A DNA stretch of 64,000 nucleotides from Teredinibacter purpureus (GTDB taxonomy: Bacteria; Pseudomonadota; Gammaproteobacteria; Pseudomonadales; Cellvibrionaceae): NCBI RefSeq assembly GCF_014217335.1, contig NZ_CP060092.1:4557501-4621500 (forward strand), written 5' to 3'. How positions within the stretch are numbered: position 1 is the stretch's first letter; each line of letters opens with the position of its first letter. Position numbers and translations under genes: made by a program. The notes beneath the pieces were generated by a model that worked only from the letters and a program-made list of their open reading frames with translations, did not search any database and had not been told where the DNA came from. This document shows, in pieces, positions 56,957 through 64,000 of this stretch.

Positions 56957-57843
56957 GCTGACCCTCCTTCTTTTTTGAATAGACCGCCCATAAAGGAACT
57001 GCCTTCTTCGGGGGTGTCAGCAATAATCTCAGTGATCTGCTCATGACATAGTTTGGCAGGTACTACTGCCCTACCCTTTTTTGTATCCAGGATCATCAGG
57101 GTGGGCGTAATCTCTAATAAATAACCCTCACTATCGCCAAACTTAACCAACTGCCCCAGCTGATAGTGCTTACGCGCTGTCTGTACGCCAATCACATTGG
57201 CAACAAAGTGCCTCGCACCCAGTGCAAAAGCCAGCGCCGCACCACCCAATAATACGCCAGCAACAACAATCAAGGTGGTGGTGAGAAAAGCAACATTAAT
57301 ACCCAGCTGCTCGACACCAATGGCCATCGCCGTCAACACAACCGTTACCTGAGCGATTCGAGCCAGTAAATCAGCCTGAGCGATGCCAGTAGATTCAGCG
57401 GTGCTGGCTACTGCTGAGCGCGCAACCCCACTTAAGGCAAAGCCGGCCAGAATAATCAACAAACCTGTCAGCACATTGGGCAGATAAGTCAATAGCGCAG
57501 TGGTCACACCAGAGAACACTTTCCAACCCAGCAGGTTGGCGCTGGCGGCGACAAAAAACAGCAACACGCTCCAGAATACAATATCGCTACCCAGTCGTGC
57601 ATAGGACCGAACCGATGACGTTTGCGAGCCGCGTTTTTGCGCGGTGCGCAGCAACAACAACTCAAACCCTCGAATCAGCTTGCGCGCTAATAGGCGCAGC
57701 AGCCAAGCGATAATCCAGCCGGCCAGTAGCAACGCCAACGCGCCCAGCAATTGCGGTATATGATCAATCATTTGCCGGGTGAATTCCTGGTAGGTTTCGG
57801 CCAGCGCCCCCTGCCAATCGAAAGCCTGTTTAGTCTCTGCCAT
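56953..57843 (-). CDS. MscS-like channel with TM-helix repeats
   Basis: This is a 296-residue membrane protein related to the gene at 51900-52730. Hydrophobic helices include IPQLLGALALLLAGWIIAWL and YLPNVLTGLLIILAGFALSG. The pore and beta part reads ALAFALGARHFVANVIGVQT and YQLGQLVKFGDSEGYLLEIT. It is the first gene of a three-gene minus-strand unit with the MgtE pair, linked by 4-bp overlaps, so ion flux and Mg control appear co-regulated. A divergent promoter region (57844-58097) separates it from the DUF432 gene. Confidence 0.83.
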   Translation of the reverse strand: MAETKQAFDWQGALAETYQEFTRQMIDHIPQLLGALALLLAGWIIAWLLRLLARKLIRGFELLLLRTAQKRGSQTSSVRSYARLGSDIVFWSVLLFFVAASANLLGWKVFSGVTTALLTYLPNVLTGLLIILAGFALSGVARSAVASTAESTGIAQADLLARIAQVTVVLTAMAIGVEQLGINVAFLTTTLIVVAGVLLGGAALAFALGARHFVANVIGVQTARKHYQLGQLVKFGDSEGYLLEITPTLMILDTKKGRAVVPAKLCHEQITEIIADTPEEGSSFMGGLFKKEGGSA

Positions 57844-58097
57844 GGCAGACTCCTTATTTTTTACATTAACGTTTAGCCGCTATTGCTGTGTTTGACTGAT
57901 AGGCTGTCATCAAAGTCACATTAGCTGTATTTTTTGTATTCTAATAGAGCTATGCAAAAACAAAGCACCTTTATTGATAGCCTTTATTTGATGTGACTTT
58001 TTGTCGTTTAATACAGTCTATAGCACGCTGGCATCTCCGGGTGGTTTAATGAGCTGTCACGTATGCCCGCAGATAATTATCAATAGAGATCAGACAC

Positions 58098-58889
58098 ATG
58101 CCAGACAGCGAACCTTGGTGGGGAGATTTTCCGCTTACAGAACAACAATCATTGTGCTGGTCCATCGGCGAGCGGCAACTCATCATTCAACGCCAGGCTA
58201 GCGAGTGGAGTACCTGGAATATTGAAACCGAGACAGAAAACCAGGAACGACTGGTACGGACAGACCATGCCAACCAGGAACTACCCGATCAGGTATTGCT
58301 GGGGCGGCATTTACAAGCGACTACGGCGGCCAGCCTTCGTGTGATACCTGCCCTGGCCGATCGTTCCATCGTTACTCGCCCCAATGTGCCCTTGCGTTTG
58401 CTGGGTGGAGAGAAAACACGAATTTATGTCAGCACGCCACTCTGGTTTAAAGCACTGACACTACCCGGTGATTTGTGTTTGTTGGACGTTCCTTTTTGGC
58501 GCCCTTCTGATTCTTGGTTCGGCCCCTCAACTCGGGAGGGAGAAATGTGTTATGCCAAGTATACCGAGGCTCGCCTGCAGGTAGCGCTACTTGAACAGCG
58601 CCCGCATCGCGCTATTACGCCCGTTTTTATCCACAATAAACAACGGGAGGCGCTGCTGATTGATCGCCTGAACGTACCCGTGCCCTTGCTCAGCCTCTAT
58701 CAGGATACCCATCAAGGGCTATGGACCAATACTATCAGCGTGACCCGTGAGGCGGACGATGACCTGATAGAACTGCTGCTGGAAAAACAAGCGCCGGCAG
58801 AAGCTCAGGATGCCAGCCTAGTCGCAGCACCTCGAATCGCCAGCGGCAGACATACGCTGATTCGTAGTTTGGGTAGTTTATTCGCCTAG
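58098..58889 (+). CDS. DUF432 protein
   Basis: This is a 263-residue soluble protein with aromatic- and Arg-rich beta segments (PWWGDFPLTEQQSLCWSIGE, RPNVPLRLLGGEKTRIYVST, CLLDVPFWRPSDSWFGPSTR). I recognise DUF432, whose genes recur directly before MscS-type channels. Function is unknown; a modulator of the channel is an inference from repeated pairing. It is 31 bp upstream of the MscS gene on the same strand. Confidence 0.75.
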   Translation: MPDSEPWWGDFPLTEQQSLCWSIGERQLIIQRQASEWSTWNIETETENQERLVRTDHANQELPDQVLLGRHLQATTAASLRVIPALADRSIVTRPNVPLRLLGGEKTRIYVSTPLWFKALTLPGDLCLLDVPFWRPSDSWFGPSTREGEMCYAKYTEARLQVALLEQRPHRAITPVFIHNKQREALLIDRLNVPVPLLSLYQDTHQGLWTNTISVTREADDDLIELLLEKQAPAEAQDASLVAAPRIASGRHTLIRSLGSLFA

Positions 58890-58920
58890 TTTTACCCATA
58901 CATAATTACAGGAGACTATT

Positions 58921-59808
58921 GTGGAAGATATTAAACGCATTATTGAATTCTTGGAGGCGACTCATTTGCCGTCTATCGCCCACGCAATACTATTATTGCT
59001 ATTTGGTTATATTGCCGGACGCCTCGCCAGTACCACCTTGGTGAAACTCTTTCACAAAGGCATGAGTCCGCATGGGCAACAAATTCTAAAAAGGTCTGTA
59101 TTTTACGGAATTTTTGGGTTGCTGGTGATATCTGCACTCAAACAATTGGGATTTGACCTAAGCATATTACTGGGTGCCGCAGGTATTTTCACCGTAGCCA
59201 TTGGTTTTGCCTCACAAACTTCTGCCTCCAATTTAATCAGCGGACTCTTTTTGATGATTGAGCGGCCCTTTTCCATTACCGATATCATTCGCGTGGGTGA
59301 CACTACCGGCGAAGTGATTTCCATTGATCTATTGTCTGTCAAGCTGCGCACGTTCGACAATTTATTTGTACGGATACCCAACGAGACCATGATCAAAACC
59401 GAAGTCACCACATTAACCAAATTCCCTATACGTCGTGCCGATCTTAAAATTGGCGTTGCCTATAAAGAAGACATAGACCGGGTAAAGACGCTGTTGACAG
59501 ACATGGCCAGTAAAAACCCTTTATGCCTCGAAGAACCCGCGCCGCTATTCATATTTAGCGGCTTTGGTAATTCATCCATCGATATCCAGTTTTCAGTGTG
59601 GGCGCAGCGAGAAAACTTTTTGCAACTGAAGAACAGTCTCTATGAGGACATTAAAAAAACCTTTGACCGGGAAGGCATTGAAATTCCTTTTCCTCACGTC
59701 AGTCTTTATACTGGCTCTGCGACGCAGCCACTACCGATTACCCTGACCAATAACGATCCAGGCAATAACAACCCGGAAGATAAACTATCAACAGAGGAGT
59801 TAACATGA
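58921..59808 (+). CDS. MscS-family mechanosensitive channel paired with DUF432
   Basis: This is a 295-residue channel with three transmembrane helices. The pore helix and beta domain read LLGAAGIFTVAIGFASQTSA, SNLISGLFLMIERPFSITDI and LFVRIPNETMIKTEV. The C-terminal domain ends IEIPFPHVSLYTG, as in MscS. The start is GTG at 58921, after an AGGAGA-like site. It overlaps the next gene by 4 bp. This is the fourth MscS-like gene of the block and the closest to canonical MscS with the one at 47548. Confidence 0.88.
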   Translation: MEDIKRIIEFLEATHLPSIAHAILLLLFGYIAGRLASTTLVKLFHKGMSPHGQQILKRSVFYGIFGLLVISALKQLGFDLSILLGAAGIFTVAIGFASQTSASNLISGLFLMIERPFSITDIIRVGDTTGEVISIDLLSVKLRTFDNLFVRIPNETMIKTEVTTLTKFPIRRADLKIGVAYKEDIDRVKTLLTDMASKNPLCLEEPAPLFIFSGFGNSSIDIQFSVWAQRENFLQLKNSLYEDIKKTFDREGIEIPFPHVSLYTGSATQPLPITLTNNDPGNNNPEDKLSTEELT

Positions 59809-60194
59809 ACATACAACAATTTTTACTGCGTACCGGCATTGCCATACTACTGGGTACTCCTCACTATTTATCCGCTAGTGAGGAACTCAAGACTGACTGG
59901 CTCAAAGCGACAACTGGCAGCAGCGGCGAAACATTAGGCTCAGAAGTTATCAACGTAAAACAAGAGGGCGATATCACCACCGTGGAGGTGGATATCGATG
60001 TTGATAATTTGGAAGATTACGAAACAGTGGTGGTCATTGGCAAAAAATCCAATAAGCCAGTCGAACTAACAAAAGAACCTGAGCTGCTAAGCAATGACGA
60101 CGAAGTCTACGGTATTCGTTTTCAAATAAAGCGGCTACCCGGATTTGAATTCCGTCTACGCATGGCGGATGACAGTGAGCAGATACTTAAATAA
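59805..60194 (+). CDS. Small exported protein after MscS, unknown
   Basis: This is a 129-residue protein with a signal peptide (about residues 1-24, ending HYLSAS) and a short acidic beta domain (TTVEVDIDVDNLEDYETVVV, then FQIKRLPGFEFRLRM). I do not recognise it. Translation is coupled to the MscS gene by ATGA. It is the last intact gene before the IS3 element. Confidence 0.65.
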   Translation: MNIQQFLLRTGIAILLGTPHYLSASEELKTDWLKATTGSSGETLGSEVINVKQEGDITTVEVDIDVDNLEDYETVVVIGKKSNKPVELTKEPELLSNDDEVYGIRFQIKRLPGFEFRLRMADDSEQILK

Positions 60195-60242
60195 CGCGAT
60201 TAATATTGTCGGGAACACCATCAACATTGTCGGGCTTGTGAG

Positions 60243-61416
<1,174 letters not shown>

Positions 61417-61462
61417 GATGCGACCTTCGTTAAGGGCGATTATAATATCACCTCTAAATAGG

Positions 61463-61487
61463 TGGCCAGATTCAGTGTGCCACTACA
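61463..61487 (-). repeat. IS3 right terminal inverted repeat
   Basis: On the minus strand it reads TGTAGTGGCACACTG and ends CTGGCCA, matching the left repeat at 18 of 25 positions. The ParB remnant begins at the next base. Confidence 0.85.
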
Positions 61488-62410
61488 AAGCCGACTGGCC
61501 GGAAGATTTGGACACACAATATGATGCTTTAGTTGAAAAGCAGGAGGCACTGGAACGAGAGCGAGACAATCAATATCTTACCTTCTCCGACGAGCAAAAA
61601 GCTTACAGCGGCTGTATCGTGGGCTTTGATCGAGACGGTAAATTAACCCTGACCCAAGGGGTGGCGCGCAAGAAGGACATTCCACAACCTAACAGCAAAA
61701 ATAATGATGGCGAGGGGCATCCTAGCGATGGACAAGAACTTGCTCAAGAGACACAAGACACAACGATTTCTCAAGCACTTCGCACGGATTTAGGCCGTTA
61801 TCGACAGCAAGCAGTGAAGGCCGCATTGCTGGCTGACGCTACAGCAGCTACGGATATTCTTTACTACAGCTTATGCCAACAGATTCTCTCAGGGGCATAC
61901 CGGCGGTTGGACGATCTAATGGATGCGTCCTTTAATCGGGCCTGCTCAGAAAGCAGCAGGGAGGAAACCGACAGCCCTACCGCCTCGAATGCCTTGCAAG
62001 CCGCTGAATCGAAACTGGATACCCAGTGGGTGGCCATTGAGGATGACGGTGAGCGTTTCACGGCCTTTCGTGCCCTTCCCCAAAAAATGAAAGACAAGCT
62101 GGTGACGTACTGTGTTGCTCAATCATTACAAATTGGGGTTCGAGGTGCTAACACGACCCAAGATGCGTTGGTGGATATGTTATCGGTTGATTTTGCCGAC
62201 TACTGGCGACCCACCAAGGACAACTACCTGTCTCGCTTGAGCAAACCCCTGCTACTAGCGACATTTACACCGCTGCGCCACAAAGACTGGGCAGCAATGT
62301 ACGGTGATATGAAAAAATCAGCGGTGGTCGAAAGTATGCATGAATGGTTTAGCAGTACGCCTGACAGCGACAATGGCAGTGCCGTGACATGGATGCCGCC
62401 GGAGTTCTAA
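61488..62410 (+). pseudogene. ParB-type partition protein, 5' end removed by IS3
   Basis: The preserved part reads ADWPEDLDTQYDALVEKQEA, YLTFSDEQKAYSGCIVGFDR and TLTQGVARKKD, then a helical region TISQALRTDLGRYRQQAVKA, the C-terminal half of ICE/plasmid ParB-like proteins. The ParB nuclease and helix-turn-helix parts are missing. The open frame extends back to an ATG at 61415 inside the insertion sequence, so a 331-residue chimera starting with IS-derived residues could be made. It is on the plus strand, opposite to the ICE transfer genes. Confidence 0.8.
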
Positions 62411-62571
62411 ATCGTAATATCGATTGATTTGATTGCCGCCTACTCCCCTCACCGAGGTTCAACAATTTTGGCTTGGGGAGTAAAGCGTCCCCACTGCATG
62501 AACCCTTTTTAGCCATACAATCCAAATAAGAATTTAGAATCATGGTCATATCCAAGATCAGGATCAATGTT

Positions 62572-62787
62572 ATGAGAACAGACATATCAACCCACGAGCT
62601 TTGCGACCGCTACCGTTGTTCATCACGAACAATTTTCAGACGCATGAAACACGAGATCAACCCTTTCCCCCCTGCCTGCATGAAACATTCTGGATCTTGT
62701 AACCTTTGGGATGCACAGGAAGTAACGGACTGGGAAGAACGGGAAATTGAAAAAACAACAACACACTCTCAGCCAAAAACAGTTTGA
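62572..62787 (+). CDS. AlpA-like small DNA-binding regulator
   Basis: This is a 71-residue protein with a MerR/AlpA-like helix-turn-helix (STHELCDRYRCSSRTIFRRM) and a CNLWDAQEVTDWEER tail typical of prophage and island AlpA regulators. I start at the ATG at 62572, after AGGATC; a longer start 30 bases upstream has a weak site. AlpA proteins activate excision genes. It converges on the integrase gene 81 bp away, a common pairing in genomic islands. Confidence 0.75.
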   Translation: MRTDISTHELCDRYRCSSRTIFRRMKHEINPFPPACMKHSGSCNLWDAQEVTDWEEREIEKTTTHSQPKTV

Positions 62788-62868
62788 CTAGAAATTTACT
62801 ACTACCGACTACCAGCTTGAAACATACTGGGGTTTACAGCTTTAGGAAAATAAAAAGACGGTAATCCG

Positions 62869-64000
62869 TTAAAGCTCTACTAACCCTTTCAGCCTCATCC
62901 ACCATGCCTTATAAGCCTGCTCCTGTTCTGGCAGGTACTCATAATGATCATATACCCTCCAAGAACCAGGTAATTTATGCCCGAGCATAATTTCAGCGAT
63001 ATGCGGCTCTGTCAGGGATGAAAAATTGGTGCGAGCCGTTTTTCGTAAGTCATGAACAGACCAATGCGGTATATCATAAGCCTTGTTCTTACGCAGCCAT
63101 TGCATGATGTTATACGGAAGCTGCACTGGCGCACCAACACCCATAGGTTCATTCGTGCCATTATTGTTGAACAGGTAATCCCCTTTACCGCTCAGCGCTA
63201 TAGCTTCCTCAATGAGTTCCTTCACCTCTGGAATGATTGGACGTGATAAGGGCTTGCCGGAAGCTTTTCCGAGCTTGTGGTTTTCTGGTGGCACCATCCA
63301 GATCATATTTTTAAAATCAAAATGATCTTTACGGCTTAATCTTAACTCTCCGTTCCGGCAGCCAAATACTAAACAGAGCTTTAAATACAGCTTGTTTTTA
63401 GTAGACATACGGGACTCATTAATTGCCAACCAGACATATTTAATTTCATCATCAGATAACGACCTGTCCCCTACACCTTTTTTAAGCTGCAAATCCTCCC
63501 TAGCATTGATACCTGTTAAGACACTCTCAGGAATAAGTTTACGCCTCACCGCCCATTTAAGCATTTGCTTACCGTTGGTTAAGATACGGTCAGCAATGGA
63601 AGGGCGCTTTTCAGCATGCTCTTCCAAGATCGCAAGCCACTGGTGAAGGGTTATTTTCTCGACAGGTAAATCACCAATAACAGGCAGAACATATAATTCA
63701 AAACTGCGTTTTATCTCGTGATGCATTTTCTTATTCTTCTCACAGTAGCTTTCATACCACTGTCGAAAAATAGATTCTAATGAGCCCGCATTGATGATCG
63801 CCTGCTTTTCGAGCTTCCTAACGATTTTTGGATTATGCCCTTGCTCAAGCTCCTTTCGCAGCCGGTCATTTTCATTCCTCGCCTCTTTGAGAGATATTTT
63901 AGGATAGGAACCAAGATCAAGGCGGCAATGTTTATTGTCATAGCGATAGCGCATTTGAAAGGTTATCTTGCCGAGAGGAGACACCCGAATACCCATATTA
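62869..64000 (-). CDS. P4-type tyrosine integrase, N-terminus beyond window
   Basis: 377 residues are visible. MGIRVSPLGKITFQMRYRYD is the usual sequence about 25-35 residues into P4 integrases, and the codon before it is not a stop, so the true start lies beyond the right edge. The arm-binding domain ends LGSYPKISLKEARNE. The catalytic domain has CLVFGCRNGELRLSRKDHFD (Arg), HDLRKTARTNF (His-x-x-Arg) and MLGHKLPGSWRVYDHYEY (His and Tyr). It should integrate an island, often at a tRNA gene; none is in the window. Confidence 0.9.
   Translation of the reverse strand, partial: NMGIRVSPLGKITFQMRYRYDNKHCRLDLGSYPKISLKEARNENDRLRKELEQGHNPKIVRKLEKQAIINAGSLESIFRQWYESYCEKNKKMHHEIKRSFELYVLPVIGDLPVEKITLHQWLAILEEHAEKRPSIADRILTNGKQMLKWAVRRKLIPESVLTGINAREDLQLKKGVGDRSLSDDEIKYVWLAINESRMSTKNKLYLKLCLVFGCRNGELRLSRKDHFDFKNMIWMVPPENHKLGKASGKPLSRPIIPEVKELIEEAIALSGKGDYLFNNNGTNEPMGVGAPVQLPYNIMQWLRKNKAYDIPHWSVHDLRKTARTNFSSLTEPHIAEIMLGHKLPGSWRVYDHYEYLPEQEQAYKAWWMRLKGLVEL

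Noticed and set aside
62542-64000. A tRNA attachment site beside the integrase
   Set aside because: No tRNA-like cloverleaf or direct repeat was found within the window; it may lie beyond the right edge.

Overview
The window looks like DNA from a gammaproteobacterium of moderate G+C. This is judged from gene style (TamA/TamB, PtsP, RimK, ZntB, AcnA) and from a conjugation module of the PFGI-1/SPI-7/ICEclc type; the genus cannot be told. All family calls come from reading motifs and protein sequences, not from database searches. I found no rRNA, tRNA or CRISPR array.

Layout. (1) 1-2719, minus strand: three late genes of an integrative conjugative element (ICE) transfer module (TIGR03755, 03756 and 03757 types), the first running off the left edge. 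(2) 2920-4461: a Fic-domain AMP-transferase. (3) 5391-15658, minus strand: a six-gene cluster of circularly permuted ATP-grasp, alpha-E and transglutaminase-like proteins, a predicted peptide or protein amide-ligation system. (4) 15955-16430: a decayed IS91-family transposase. (5) 16912-22372, minus strand: the ICE genes PilL, TIGR03759, lytic transglycosylase, TIGR03765, TraD and a frameshifted TIGR03747, followed to the right by a small gene with its own terminator and a frameshifted recombinase (23071-23938). (6) 23939-25053: a non-coding tract rich in palindromes and hairpins. (7) 25469-60194: a long cargo block. It holds TamA/TamB, PtsP, a HExxxH (QEGLA) protein, a broken OmpA-like gene, a retropepsin-like protease/RimK/M14 trio, a DUF21 protein, a cation/proton antiporter, a broken FMN glutamate-synthase-like gene, aconitase, fumarase and ZntB. 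It continues with an ion and osmotic stress set: four MscS-like channels, a two-RCK potassium channel, an ECF sigma factor with a BON membrane partner, a LEA-2-like protein, a universal stress protein, a split MgtE pair and DUF432. (8) 60243-61487: an IS3-family element that truncates a ParB gene. (9) 62572-64000: an AlpA-like regulator and a P4-type integrase running off the right edge.

How it fits together. The ICE genes on both sides of the ATP-grasp cluster face the same way and are in canonical relative order, but the core type IV secretion genes expected between them are missing and the cluster sits in their place. Frameshifts in TIGR03747 and in the recombinase, the truncated ParB, and insertion-sequence material beside two junctions suggest a rearranged and probably transfer-defective element that now carries cargo. 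The cargo is biased towards envelope assembly, ion and osmotic homeostasis, protein glutamylation and central carbon metabolism.
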